Of a stretch of DNA of 64,000 nucleotides, positions 43,960 through 53,232 are shown one piece after another. The DNA is taken from contig JBFXCK010000001.1 in the NCBI GenBank assembly GCA_050182275.1, forward strand, positions 124,001 to 188,000, written 5' to 3'. Source of the DNA: JBFXCK01 sp050182275. GTDB lineage: Bacteria > Pseudomonadota > Alphaproteobacteria > SHNJ01. A program made the position numbers and the translations under genes. Numbering within the stretch: the stretch's first letter is position 1; each line of letters starts with the position of its first letter. The notes under the pieces are model-generated. The model was given only the letters and a program-made list of their open reading frames with translations, had not been told where the DNA came from and searched no databases.

Positions 43960-45786
43960 ATGAAAAACCCGTCTTATTTTATTCCTCAGCACCAAGAAAC
44001 CACTTGGGTTCTTTACCGCCGTTTATGGCAAGATCATATCCGCCATTACCGGCATTGGATGGTGGGAGCGCTTATTTTAATGGCGCTGGTGGCGGGTTCC
44101 ACGGCGGCGATCGCCAAATTGATTCAGCCGATTTTGGATAAAGTATTTATCGAGCGTGATCCAACCGCCTTGTGGACCATCGGCTCTTTGGTGTTGCTGA
44201 CTTTCATGATCCGCGGTTTCGCCACTTTCGGCCAGAACATGGTGATGAGCGCGTTCGGCAACCGTATCGTCACCGACATTCAAAAACGGCTTTTCGCGCA
44301 CGTGATTTATTTGGATTTGGGGTTTTTCTATAATAATTCAACCGGCGTTTTGCTTTCACGCTTTAGCAATGACATCACCATGTTGCGCTCGGTTGTGTCG
44401 AACACTTTAACCGGTTTCGGCAAAGACAGCATGACTTTGATATTCCTGGTCGCGCTTATGTTCCATCAAGATCCATTCTTGGCCTTTATTACTTTATTTG
44501 TGTTTCCCATCGGCGCTTATCCGATTATCGTTTTGGGCAAGAAGCTCCGCAAATTGGTCGATAAAACCCAGGGCGTGATGGAGCGCACCACCACCGTGTT
44601 GGAGCAGGTTTTCAGCGGTATCCGCCATGTGAAAGCCTATGGCATGGAGGAAGAAGAAAATACCAGGCTCAGGCGGATTTTAGATGAATTTTACCGCCTG
44701 ACCCAGCGCGCGCAGCGCAACCGTTCGATTTTATATCCGATCGTCGAAACATTGGGAGGCTTAACGGTGGTGACGGTGATTGTCTATGGCGGCTTGCAAG
44801 TGATTGAGGGCACCCGCACGACAGGCGCCTTTTTCTCTTTCGTCACCGCTTTTTTATTATCTTACGAGCCGTTTAAAAATATCGCCCGCCTTAATAGTTC
44901 GATTCAAGAGGGCATGGCCGCCGCGCAGCGTTTGTATAATTTCCTGGCCGTGAAGCCATCTATCACCAATAAGCCCAACGCCATTGCCGTGCCGCCCGGC
45001 CAGCCGGTGATCGAACTTAAAAATGTGGTGTTCTCTTACGAAGAAAAACGTCCGGCTTTGCGCGGCGTCAGTTTGAAAGTGCCGCCCGGCAAAACCGCGG
45101 CTTTGGTGGGATTAAGCGGTTCGGGCAAGACCACAATTTTAAATCTGATCCCGCGCTTTTTCGACGTCGATCAGGGCGCCGTGCTGATCAATAACGCCGA
45201 TGTGCGCGATGTGACCCTGGAATCGTTGCGGGCGTCGATTGCCTTGGTCAGCCAGGAAATTATTTTGTTCGATGATACGGTGCGCGTCAATATCGGCTAT
45301 GGCAAGCCGGGCGCCAGTGAAGAAGAAATCATCGCCGCCGCCACTACTGCCGGGGCGCATGAATTTATTAAAGCCTTGCCGCAAGGCTATGACACGCTGG
45401 TGGGCACGCAAGGCTTGCAATTGTCGGGCGGCCAGCGCCAACGCGTGGCGATTGCGCGCGCCATGCTGAAAAACGCGCCGGTGCTATTGCTGGATGAGGC
45501 AACCAGCGCGCTTGACACGCAATCCGAACGGTATGTTCAGGCGGCGTTGAAGGTGTTGATGAAGGGGCGTACTACTATTGTGGTGGCGCACCGTTTATCG
45601 ACCATTTTAGATGCCGATATTATTTATGTCATGGACCAGGGTTTGATGATCGAATCCGGAACGCATCAGGAATTGCTGGCGAAGGACGGAGCCTATGCGC
45701 AATTGCACCGCCTGCAATTCGCCGCCGAAAAAAATGATGATGAAGATTATTCCTTAACCACGCTGGCGGCCAATGCGGCAGTATAA
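43960..45786 (+). CDS. msbA: MsbA-like lipid A/phospholipid ABC exporter
   Basis: A half-transporter of about 608 residues with a six-helix membrane domain (residues 1-330) fused to an ABC ATPase domain. Walker A is GLSGSGKTT near 383, the Q-loop SQEIILFDD, the signature LSGGQRQR near 488 and Walker B VLLLDEATSALD near 508. The downstream lipid A genes argue for the MsbA role of flipping core-lipid A across the inner membrane. The second of two close ATGs (43960) is preferred because AAGGA is then correctly spaced. It overlaps the next gene by 14 bases. Confidence 0.92.
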   Translation: MKNPSYFIPQHQETTWVLYRRLWQDHIRHYRHWMVGALILMALVAGSTAAIAKLIQPILDKVFIERDPTALWTIGSLVLLTFMIRGFATFGQNMVMSAFGNRIVTDIQKRLFAHVIYLDLGFFYNNSTGVLLSRFSNDITMLRSVVSNTLTGFGKDSMTLIFLVALMFHQDPFLAFITLFVFPIGAYPIIVLGKKLRKLVDKTQGVMERTTTVLEQVFSGIRHVKAYGMEEEENTRLRRILDEFYRLTQRAQRNRSILYPIVETLGGLTVVTVIVYGGLQVIEGTRTTGAFFSFVTAFLLSYEPFKNIARLNSSIQEGMAAAQRLYNFLAVKPSITNKPNAIAVPPGQPVIELKNVVFSYEEKRPALRGVSLKVPPGKTAALVGLSGSGKTTILNLIPRFFDVDQGAVLINNADVRDVTLESLRASIALVSQEIILFDDTVRVNIGYGKPGASEEEIIAAATTAGAHEFIKALPQGYDTLVGTQGLQLSGGQRQRVAIARAMLKNAPVLLLDEATSALDTQSERYVQAALKVLMKGRTTIVVAHRLSTILDADIIYVMDQGLMIESGTHQELLAKDGAYAQLHRLQFAAEKNDDEDYSLTTLAANAAV

Positions 45787-46480
45787 GAAATGGCTTCAAC
45801 AAACTTGGGTGCAGGAAATGGCGGCCTTTGCCGCCAGCCTTTATATCCGCTTGGTATATCTGACCAGTTCCTGGAAATTTATCAATGCCCATGTGCCGCA
45901 AAACTATTGGGATCAAGGCAAGCCTTTTATTTTATGTTTTTGGCATAACCGTTTGCTATTGATGCCCCATAGCTGGCGGAGCAAACAAAAAATGCGCATG
46001 CTGATTTCCGCGCACCGCGACGGCCAGTTGATTTCCCGCACGATCGCGCATTTTGGCCTTGAAACCATCGCCGGTTCTTCGTCCAAGGGCGGGCAGCAAG
46101 CCTTCCGGCAAATGGCAAAGTCCTTAAAGCAAGGCGAGTCAGTTGGCATTACGCCCGATGGGCCGCGCGGGCCGCGCCAGCGCGCCAGCCTAGGCGCCGT
46201 GCAATTGGCGATGTTAAGCGGCGCTGCGCTGATTCCGGTAACGGTTGCGACCTCTAAGCGCAAATTATTGAGAAGCTGGGATAGGTTTGTAATTAACCTG
46301 CCTTTTAGCCAAGGGGTTTATTACTGGGGCGAGCCCATCCAGCTAGGCAAGGATGATGATATCGAAGCCTTACGCCAACGGCTTGAGGCCGCCCTCAACA
46401 TTATTAGCGCCGAGGCCGATCAATTATGCGGGCAAGCGCCTATACCACCGGCCGAAATTGAGCTACAAACGGCGGCATGA
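45773..46480 (+). CDS. DUF374 lysophospholipid acyltransferase-family protein
   Basis: A 235-residue protein of the LPLAT superfamily, DUF374 branch, found in alphaproteobacterial lipid A operons just before waaA. Motifs in order: ILCFWHNRLLLMP near 43, ISAHRDGQLISRTI near 75, GSSSKGGQQAFRQM near 98 and GITPDGPRGPRQ near 128. The HxxxxD-like catalytic set is represented by the HRDGQ segment. It may add an acyl chain to lipid A or its precursor; the exact acceptor is unknown. It is coupled by overlap to both msbA and waaA. Confidence 0.86.
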   Translation: MRQYKKWLQQTWVQEMAAFAASLYIRLVYLTSSWKFINAHVPQNYWDQGKPFILCFWHNRLLLMPHSWRSKQKMRMLISAHRDGQLISRTIAHFGLETIAGSSSKGGQQAFRQMAKSLKQGESVGITPDGPRGPRQRASLGAVQLAMLSGAALIPVTVATSKRKLLRSWDRFVINLPFSQGVYYWGEPIQLGKDDDIEALRQRLEAALNIISAEADQLCGQAPIPPAEIELQTAA

Positions 46481-47760
46481 TGCTGTATCGTTTGTACCGG
46501 ATATTAACGCGGCTGTTGGGCCCTTTCTGGCGGCTGTCTTTGCAGCGCAGGCTGATTCAAGGCAAGGAAGAAGCCGGCCGATTGCCGGAGCGCTGGGGGG
46601 CGGCTACTCAATCGCGTCCTCATGGCTCCGTGATTTGGTGTCACGCGGCCAGCGTAGGGGAAACGCTTTCGGCGCTTCCCTTGCTGCACAGAATTTTGGC
46701 GGAATATCCCGCATTGAATATTTTGCTGACTACCGGCACCGTTACTTCCGCCGAATTGGTGAAGCGCCAGCCACACGAACGATTGATTCATCAATATGCC
46801 CCCTTAGATGTGCCGAAATGGGTGGACCGTTTTCTTAATCATTGGCGTCCCTCCTTGGCGATTTGGATCGAATCCGAATTATGGCCGAATATGCTTTTAA
46901 GTTTGCGCCCCCGGAATATTCCGGCCGTGTTATTAAATGCTAAATTATCGCCTGGTTCTTTCCGCCGCTGGCAAATGGCTCCAGCTTTGGCGGGGATGAT
47001 GATGGGCGCGTTTCATAAAATCTTGGCGCAAGACCAGGCCTATGCCGAACGTTTTAAAGCTTTAGGGGCGCGGCAGGCGGCGGTGGCCGGTAATTTGAAA
47101 GAAGCCGCCTCTTCTCTTGGCTATCATGAAGCCGAAGCGTTGGTTTTGGCGCGGCAAATCGGCGACAGGCCGCGTTGGCTTGTCGCCAGCACGCATTTTC
47201 CCGAAGAAAATTTGGCAGCGAATGCGCATAAAAACTTAAGGAAGAAATTTCCGGATTTCTTAACTACGATTGTACCGCGCCATCCCAGCCGCGGCGCGCA
47301 AATTGCCGAAGAGTTGCGGGCGCAAAAAATAAAAATTGCACAGCGCAGCAAGGGCGAGGCGATTTCCGCCGATACCGAAATTTATTTAGCCGACACGCTA
47401 GGCGAGCTTGGATTATTTTTTAAAACCCATCCTATTGTTTTCATGGGCGGAAGCTTGGCCCCTATCGGTGGGCATAATTTATTAGAGCCGGCGCGCTTTG
47501 GCGCGGCCATTTTGCATGGCCCTTATATGCATAATTTTTTGGCGATGAAACAGGAATTCGCCCAAAACCAGGCCGCCCTTTCGATTGAAGATATACAAAG
47601 CTTGATTGGAAATGTGGAAAATCTATTATCAAATCCCTTATCGGTAAAAGCTTATGGCGAGCGCGCCGCTCAATTGGCGCAAGGCAAAGGTAAAATTTTG
47701 GAAACGGTAATGACGGAACTCTCTTCTTTACTGGCCGAGGCGGCAAATGCGCGCTCCTGA
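46477..47760 (+). CDS. waaA: 3-deoxy-D-manno-octulosonic acid transferase
   Basis: Adds Kdo from CMP-Kdo to lipid IVA on the inner face of the cytoplasmic membrane. The 427 residues begin with a membrane-binding stretch and PERWG. The catalytic region WCHAASVGETLSALPL lies near 51-66, and VFMGGSLAPIGGHNLLEPARFGAAILHGPYMHNF near 325-358 binds the nucleotide sugar. It starts by ATGA on the acyltransferase stop and overlaps lpxK by 14 bases. Confidence 0.96.
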   Translation: MMLYRLYRILTRLLGPFWRLSLQRRLIQGKEEAGRLPERWGAATQSRPHGSVIWCHAASVGETLSALPLLHRILAEYPALNILLTTGTVTSAELVKRQPHERLIHQYAPLDVPKWVDRFLNHWRPSLAIWIESELWPNMLLSLRPRNIPAVLLNAKLSPGSFRRWQMAPALAGMMMGAFHKILAQDQAYAERFKALGARQAAVAGNLKEAASSLGYHEAEALVLARQIGDRPRWLVASTHFPEENLAANAHKNLRKKFPDFLTTIVPRHPSRGAQIAEELRAQKIKIAQRSKGEAISADTEIYLADTLGELGLFFKTHPIVFMGGSLAPIGGHNLLEPARFGAAILHGPYMHNFLAMKQEFAQNQAALSIEDIQSLIGNVENLLSNPLSVKAYGERAAQLAQGKGKILETVMTELSSLLAEAANARS

Positions 47761-48712
47761 ATTTTGGGATAAAAATTGCGCTGCTGCGGTCACTTTCGCG
47801 CCGCTGGGATGGATTTATGGCGCGCTTGGCCGTTTGCGCCGCGCTTTAGCAACCCCTTACCGGGCGGGTGCGCCGGTTATTTGCATCGGCAATGTAGTGG
47901 CGGGCGGGGCGGGGAAAACGCCGGTGGCTTTGGCGGTAGCCAAATATTTGCAGGCTAAGGGGCGCATTGTTCATTTTTTATCTTACGGCTATGGCGGCCT
48001 TGAGGAAGGGCCATTATTGGTCGATCCTTTGCGCCATAGCGCGGTTGATGTGGGGGATGAAGCATTATTGCTGGCGCGGCAAGCCCCAACCTGGATCGGT
48101 CATGACCGCAAATCAGCCGCCAGATTGGCGGTGGAAGATGGCGCTGAAATTTTGATCATGGATGATGGTTTTCAATATCCATTTTTATATAAAGATATTT
48201 CTATTCTGGTGGTTGATGGCCAATATGGATTGGGAAACGGCTATCTCATTCCAGCCGGCCCTTTGCGCGAGCGCCTAAAGGACGCTTTGCTCCGCGCCGC
48301 CGCCGTCATTCGTATGGGGGAAGATAGCAGCGGTATTGACGCGAAGTTGGGCGGCGCTAAGAAAATTTGGGAAGCAAAGCTGATGGCGCCGGAGATCGAG
48401 CGAAAACGCTGGCAAGGCAAAAAAGTGGTGGCGTTCGCTGCGATCGGCCGCCCGGCCAAATTTTTCGCCACATTAAAAAATTTGGGTGCTGAAATTATCG
48501 CAACCCATGCTTTTCCCGATCACCATCTTTTCGCCACTTGGGAATTGCCCTTGATTTTGGATCAGGCGCGCAAAAATGGGGCGGTTGCGGTGACTACCCA
48601 AAAAGATGCGGTCAGGATTGATCCGTTATTGCGCCAGCAAATCGAAATCTTGCCGGTTGATGCAGTATTTACCGATGATAAGGCGCTGGATCAAATATTG
48701 GGCGCTATTTAA
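47747..48712 (+). CDS. lpxK: tetraacyldisaccharide 4'-kinase
   Basis: Phosphorylates the 4' position of the lipid A disaccharide to make lipid IVA. The 321 residues have the P-loop VVAGGAGKTPVALAVAKYL near 50-68, the catalytic DDGFQYP near 137 and GPLREPL-like GPLRERL near 172. An N-terminal amphipathic helix anchors it to the membrane. With waaA and msbA upstream it completes a short lipid A cluster. The last eight bases overlap the convergent xseA. Confidence 0.95.
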   Translation: MRAPEFWDKNCAAAVTFAPLGWIYGALGRLRRALATPYRAGAPVICIGNVVAGGAGKTPVALAVAKYLQAKGRIVHFLSYGYGGLEEGPLLVDPLRHSAVDVGDEALLLARQAPTWIGHDRKSAARLAVEDGAEILIMDDGFQYPFLYKDISILVVDGQYGLGNGYLIPAGPLRERLKDALLRAAAVIRMGEDSSGIDAKLGGAKKIWEAKLMAPEIERKRWQGKKVVAFAAIGRPAKFFATLKNLGAEIIATHAFPDHHLFATWELPLILDQARKNGAVAVTTQKDAVRIDPLLRQQIEILPVDAVFTDDKALDQILGAI

Positions 48713-49967
48713 CCTTGGCGGCGATTTCGCCATCTTGCAATTGAATCGATATATCTTGGCCGGCTTTGACTTTTTTAACGCTGGTAACCGGTTTGCCGCC
48801 ATTATCGCGCACCAAGGCAAAGCCGCGCGCCAGCGTATGGGTATAAGAAAAACTTTCCAATAAAGCGCCTTGGTGCCGCAATTCTTGTGCGGCGTGCTTC
48901 ACATAATTTTGAATTAAGGGCGTAATATTGGCTTGGCGTAAGAAACGCTGTTGGCTTTTAGCCAAGATATTGCGCGTGGCGCCCGTCATGATTTCCAGCA
49001 TGTGATCGAGGCGCTGTTGCAGATTATTTAAATATTGCCTGGGCTCTACCAAGCTGCGGCTTAAAATCGCCAGACGTTCGCGGGGATGCTGCAGGGCGCG
49101 CATCATCGAATTTTGCAAACGGTGTTGTTGATGGCCAAGGGCCGCTAATAATTCGGCGCGTACCGGAACGGCGATTTCCGCGGCCGCTGTTGGGGTGGGG
49201 GCCCGGCGGTCGGCTGCGAAATCGATCAACGTGGTGTCGGTTTCATGCCCAACCGCGCTGATGACCGGAATTTCAGAACGCGCTACCGCGCGTACTACGA
49301 TTTCCTCGTTAAAGCACCATAAATCTTCCACACTGCCGCCACCGCGCGCCACGATCAGCACATCAGGGCGTTTGGTTAAGGCATTAAAGCCATCCAAGGC
49401 CGCCACAATTTGTCCGGCGGCCGCATCACCCTGCACGGCGACTGGCCATACGATGACATTTACCGGAAAACGTTCTTCCAAACGGTGCAAGATATCGCGG
49501 ATTACAACGCCGGTTGGGGAAGTGATGACGCCGATCAGCTTTGGCAAAAAAGGCAAGGGCTTTTTGCGCGCGGCGTCGAATAAACCTTCGGCGGCCAATT
49601 TTTTGCGGCGCTCTTCCAGTAATTTTAATAAAGCGCCGATACCGGCGGCTTCAACCAGCTCGACAATCAATTGATATTTCGATTGCCCGCCATAAGTGGA
49701 AATTTTTCCGGTGACAATCACTTCCAACCCGGTTTCGGGTTTTACTTTTAAGCGCCCGGCATTGCCACGCCAGCAAACGGCGTCCAGCACGGCGCCTTCA
49801 TCTTTGATGGTGAAATATAAATGGCCGGAGGAATGCAAGGTGACTTTGGAAACCTCGCCCCGCACCCGCACGCGTTCGAACGAACCTTCGATCACGCGCT
49901 TAACCGCGCCGGAAATCTCGGATACGCTGAATTCGGGAATATTATTGGGGGATGGTAAAACGCTCAT
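48705..49967 (-). CDS. xseA: exodeoxyribonuclease VII large subunit
   Basis: The large subunit of the single-strand-specific exonuclease VII. The 420 residues begin with an OB-fold domain (VRVRGEVSKVTLHSSGHLYFTIKDE). The catalytic domain follows, with GVITSPTGVVIRDILHRLEERFPV near 147, RGGGSVEDLWCFNEE near 209 and SAVGHETDTTLIDFAADRRAPTPTAAAE near 238-265. A C-terminal coiled coil follows. The small subunit xseB is not in this window. Its start is 38 bases from the divergent purD start. Confidence 0.97.
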   Translation of the reverse strand: MSVLPSPNNIPEFSVSEISGAVKRVIEGSFERVRVRGEVSKVTLHSSGHLYFTIKDEGAVLDAVCWRGNAGRLKVKPETGLEVIVTGKISTYGGQSKYQLIVELVEAAGIGALLKLLEERRKKLAAEGLFDAARKKPLPFLPKLIGVITSPTGVVIRDILHRLEERFPVNVIVWPVAVQGDAAAGQIVAALDGFNALTKRPDVLIVARGGGSVEDLWCFNEEIVVRAVARSEIPVISAVGHETDTTLIDFAADRRAPTPTAAAEIAVPVRAELLAALGHQQHRLQNSMMRALQHPRERLAILSRSLVEPRQYLNNLQQRLDHMLEIMTGATRNILAKSQQRFLRQANITPLIQNYVKHAAQELRHQGALLESFSYTHTLARGFALVRDNGGKPVTSVKKVKAGQDISIQLQDGEIAAKVK

Positions 49968-50005
49968 TTCCGGCTATACTAGCCGCTTTCGTAAAGGCTT
50001 CAACT

Positions 50006-51274
50006 ATGAAAATTCTGATCATCGGCGGCGGAGCGCGGGAACATGCCATTTGTTGGGCGATCGCCAAATCGCCCTTAAAGCCCAAAATTTATTGCGCCCC
50101 CGGCAATGCGGGCATTTCCCAAATTGCCGAAAATGTGCCGATCAAGGTTGAAGACGATAAAGCGCTGGTCGAGTTCGCCAAAACCAATCAAATCGATTTC
50201 GTCGTGGTTAGCCCCGATGGGCCGCTGGTTGCGGGCTTGGTTGATAAAATGCAGGCGGCAGGTTTAAAAACTTTTGGGCCAAGCGCTGCCGCGGCGCGCC
50301 TGGAAGGTTCAAAAGCCTTCACCAAAGATTTATGCCGCCGCTATAATATTCCAACCGCGCGCTATTCCCGCTTTACCGATTTACGAAAAGCCGAAGCTTT
50401 TATCAGTAACATGATTCCGCCGATTGTGATCAAGGCCGACGGCCTGGCGCTGGGCAAAGGCGTGATGATCGCTGAAAGCGCGGCAGATGCCTTTGCAGCG
50501 GCGGCCCGTTTAATGCCAATCAGCGGTGAAATTATTGTCGAGGAATTTTTGCATGGCCAGGAACTAAGCCTGTTTGCCTTTGTGGCCGGCGATCAAACAT
50601 TGTTTTTCACCACAGCCCAAGACCATAAGCGCGCTTTTGATGGCGATCATGGCCCCAACACCGGCGGCATGGGCGCTTATTCCCCGGCACCCTTTGTCAC
50701 GCAAATTTTGCAGCAAGAAATTATGGAGCGCATTATCAATCCAACGGCGCGGGCGATGGTGGAAATGGGTGCGCCCTTTTACGGCATGCTGTATGCCGGC
50801 TTGATGCTGACCGATAAAGGCCCTTATTTGATCGAGTATAATGCGCGGCTGGGCGATCCTGAGTGCCAAGTCATGCTGCCGCGGTTGAAAACCGATTTCT
50901 TAAGCGTGTTGCAGGCGGTGGCCGGCCGTAATTTAAACGGCATTAAATTGGAATGGCATTCCAACTACACGCTGGGCGTGGTTTACGCCGCCAAAGGTTA
51001 TCCCGATGCGCCGCAAAAAGGCACCGTAATTCGTAATCTTGAAAAGGCCGCCAAAAAATCGCTTGTATTTCATTATTCCACTAAATACCAAGGCAATGAT
51101 CTCATCGCCGATGGCGGGCGCGTCTTGACTATTGTGGGTCAAGCCTCAAGCTTAGAGGCCGCAGCCAGTCAGGCTTACGGCGCGATTCAGCAAATCGATT
51201 GGGAAGGCGGTTTTTACCGCCGTGATATCGGTTGGCGCGCTTTGGGGCCGGCCAATAAATCGGCCAGAGCCTAG
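50006..51274 (+). CDS. purD: phosphoribosylamine-glycine ligase
   Basis: Joins glycine to phosphoribosylamine in de novo purine synthesis. About 422 residues of ATP-grasp fold: MKILIIGGGAREHAICWA at the start, DLCRRYNIPTARY, PIVIKADGLALGKGVMIA near 140, EEFLHGQELSLFAF and HGPNTGGMGAYSP. ATG 50006 gives the conserved N-terminus and is followed directly by the dinucleotide-like loop; an earlier in-frame ATG at 49952 lies inside xseA. The stop interlocks with that of tadA (CTAG). Confidence 0.97.
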   Translation: MKILIIGGGAREHAICWAIAKSPLKPKIYCAPGNAGISQIAENVPIKVEDDKALVEFAKTNQIDFVVVSPDGPLVAGLVDKMQAAGLKTFGPSAAAARLEGSKAFTKDLCRRYNIPTARYSRFTDLRKAEAFISNMIPPIVIKADGLALGKGVMIAESAADAFAAAARLMPISGEIIVEEFLHGQELSLFAFVAGDQTLFFTTAQDHKRAFDGDHGPNTGGMGAYSPAPFVTQILQQEIMERIINPTARAMVEMGAPFYGMLYAGLMLTDKGPYLIEYNARLGDPECQVMLPRLKTDFLSVLQAVAGRNLNGIKLEWHSNYTLGVVYAAKGYPDAPQKGTVIRNLEKAAKKSLVFHYSTKYQGNDLIADGGRVLTIVGQASSLEAAASQAYGAIQQIDWEGGFYRRDIGWRALGPANKSARA

Positions 51275-51717
51275 CGCAAAGCCTTAAAAAAATCCTGCAA
51301 TAATTTTCCGGCTTCTTGCTCATTGATGCCGCCGTACACCGCGGGCTTGTGATGGCAGGCCGGATGGCTAAACACGCGGGCGCCATGGTCAACCCCGCCG
51401 CCCTTAGGATCATAAGCGCCGAAATATAATTGGCCAATACGGGCGTGGGAAATGGCGGCAGCGCACATGGCGCAAGGTTCCAGCGAAACATAGATATCGC
51501 ATTCATCTAAAACCGCCTGATCCAAAATCAGGCTGGCGCGGCGCAAAGCTAAAAGTTCGGCATGGGCGGTTGGGTCTTTTAAGGCCTCGACCTCATTATG
51601 CGCTTCGGCGATAATTTTTTTGGAATGGCGGTTGATGACGACCGCGCCAACCGGCACTTCGCCTTGCTGGGCTGCTTGGGTGGCCAATTCCAATGCGCGC
51701 TGCATAAATTTATCCAT
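51271..51717 (-). CDS. tadA: tRNA(adenosine34) deaminase
   Basis: Converts A34 of tRNA-Arg to inosine, an essential step in decoding. The 148 residues hold the zinc site of the cytidine deaminase fold: His52 and the proton-shuttling Glu54 in AHAELLAL, and Cys82 and Cys85 in LEPCAMCAAAISH. DAVVINR-like VGAVVINR near 23 and the FGAYDPKGGGVDHG loop near 106 are typical. A TTGACG element 29-24 bases upstream of the start might belong to its promoter. Confidence 0.96.
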   Translation of the reverse strand: MDKFMQRALELATQAAQQGEVPVGAVVINRHSKKIIAEAHNEVEALKDPTAHAELLALRRASLILDQAVLDECDIYVSLEPCAMCAAAISHARIGQLYFGAYDPKGGGVDHGARVFSHPACHHKPAVYGGINEQEAGKLLQDFFKALR

Positions 51718-51772
51718 GAAGCATAGAACGCAAGGATTGCGCCCGCGTCAAGTCTAGAGTAAAACTTAAAGA

Positions 51773-52504
51773 ATGGATTTATCCGCCCCCCTTATCGGCA
51801 TTACCTTGGATAGCGAGCCCGGCTTGAATCAGCAGGGCCAAGGTTTTTCGCGCTATCCCTGGTACGCGGCCCGCGCCAACTATGCCAGCGCCGTCGCTAA
51901 AGCTGGGGGAATGCCGATTTTCCTGCCCTATCAAACCGAGTATATCCAAAGCTATATCAATCTAATCAAAGGCTTGTTGATCATCGGGGGCGATGCCGAT
52001 GTTGATCCTTTATTTTACGGCGAAAAAATCACCAGCGACAAGGTAAAATTAAAACCGGAACGCACCCGTTTTGAAATGGAATTGGCCAAGGCCGCCTGGA
52101 AAAAAGATATGCCGCTCTTAGCCGTCTGTGGCGGTATGCAGCTTTTAAATGCCGTACGCGGCGGAAGTTTGATTCAGCATATACCCGATAGCGTGCCCAA
52201 TGCCTTAGCGCATGAACAGCCGAACCCGCGCACCGAAACCAGCCATACCGTAAAGCTGGCGCCTAAAAGCAAGCTGAGGGAGTGGGCCAAAGCCGAGGAG
52301 AGCCCGGTTAACAGCGCGCATCATCAGGCAGTTAAAAATCCGGCCGAAGATGCGCTGGTGGCCGCCACTGCAGCCGACGGCGTGATCGAGGCTCTGGAAT
52401 GGCCAAAACGCCGTTTTACCATGGCGGTGCAATGGCATCCGGAATTTTTAATCACGCCGCTGGACCGCGCGATTTTCGAGCATTTCATCAAAGCCTGCCA
52501 ATGA
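51773..52504 (+). CDS. gamma-glutamyl-gamma-aminobutyrate hydrolase family protein (peptidase C26)
   Basis: A 243-residue class-I glutamine amidotransferase-like hydrolase. The nucleophile is Cys119 in LLAVCGGMQLLNAVRGG, with NSAHHQAVKN near 180 and the His/Glu pair in QWHPEF near 220. Relatives include PuuD of putrescine degradation, which releases GABA from gamma-glutamyl-GABA. No other polyamine genes are nearby, so the substrate is uncertain. It shares an ATGA overlap with rluB. It sits between tadA and rluB, which are neighbours in many relatives. Confidence 0.9.
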   Translation: MDLSAPLIGITLDSEPGLNQQGQGFSRYPWYAARANYASAVAKAGGMPIFLPYQTEYIQSYINLIKGLLIIGGDADVDPLFYGEKITSDKVKLKPERTRFEMELAKAAWKKDMPLLAVCGGMQLLNAVRGGSLIQHIPDSVPNALAHEQPNPRTETSHTVKLAPKSKLREWAKAEESPVNSAHHQAVKNPAEDALVAATAADGVIEALEWPKRRFTMAVQWHPEFLITPLDRAIFEHFIKACQ

Positions 52505-53232
52505 GTGAAAAAACCGGCGAACGCATTGCCAAGCGCATGGCCGCCGCCGGCCTTGCTTCCCGACGTCAGGCGGAAGAATGGATTGCCGCCAAGCGCGTAC
52601 GCGTGAATGGAAAAATCATCACCAGCCCCGCGCTTAATGTAACGGCCGAAGATGAAATCATGGTTGATGGCGAAGCGCTGCCCAGCCTGCCGCCGCCGCG
52701 TTTGTGGCGGTATCATAAACCTTCCGGCCTAGTCACCACGCACCGTGATCCGAAAGGCCGTAAAACCGTGTTTGATATGCTACCCAAGCAATTGGGCCGG
52801 GTAATCTCGGTCGGGCGGCTTGATTTGAATAGCGAGGGTTTATTATTGCTTACTAATAGCGGTGAGTTGGCGCGCTATATGGAATTGCCCTCTACAGGCT
52901 GGGTGCGCCGCTATCAGGTGCGCACTTATGGAACATTGAAAAAAGATTTAACCAAAAAATTGGCCGAAGGCGTTACCGTTGACGGCGTCGTTTATGCGCC
53001 GATTAAGGCTGAAATCGAATCGCAAAAGAGCGCCAATAGCTGGATGACGCTTTCTTTGCAAGAGGGCAAGAACCGCGAAATCCGCAAAGTCTTGGCGCAT
53101 TTCGAATTAAAGGTGAACCGTTTAATCCGGCTTTCTTATGGACCGTTTCAATTGGGCAATTTGCCTTTGGGCGGAATTGATGAAGTGCCGGGCAAAGTTT
53201 TACGCGAACAATTGGGCGGTTTTTTTAAATGA
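52501..53232 (+). CDS. rluB: 23S rRNA pseudouridine synthase, RluB type
   Basis: Forms pseudouridine in 23S rRNA, probably at 2605. About 243 residues. The N-terminal S4 domain is ERIAKRMAAAGLASRRQAEEWI followed by RVNGKIITSPAL. The catalytic Asp lies in SVGRLDLNSEGLLLLTN near 103, and QEGKNREIRKVLAHF near 183 is the RsuA-family loop. ATG 52501 is chosen because it overlaps the preceding stop (ATGA) and begins the conserved sequence; an in-frame ATG at 52399 is internal to that gene. It overlaps rsmD by four bases. Confidence 0.95.
   Translation: MSEKTGERIAKRMAAAGLASRRQAEEWIAAKRVRVNGKIITSPALNVTAEDEIMVDGEALPSLPPPRLWRYHKPSGLVTTHRDPKGRKTVFDMLPKQLGRVISVGRLDLNSEGLLLLTNSGELARYMELPSTGWVRRYQVRTYGTLKKDLTKKLAEGVTVDGVVYAPIKAEIESQKSANSWMTLSLQEGKNREIRKVLAHFELKVNRLIRLSYGPFQLGNLPLGGIDEVPGKVLREQLGGFFK

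Noticed and set aside
46353..46838. 161-residue frame overlapping the acyltransferase and waaA
   Set aside because: Out-of-frame shadow of two well-supported genes.
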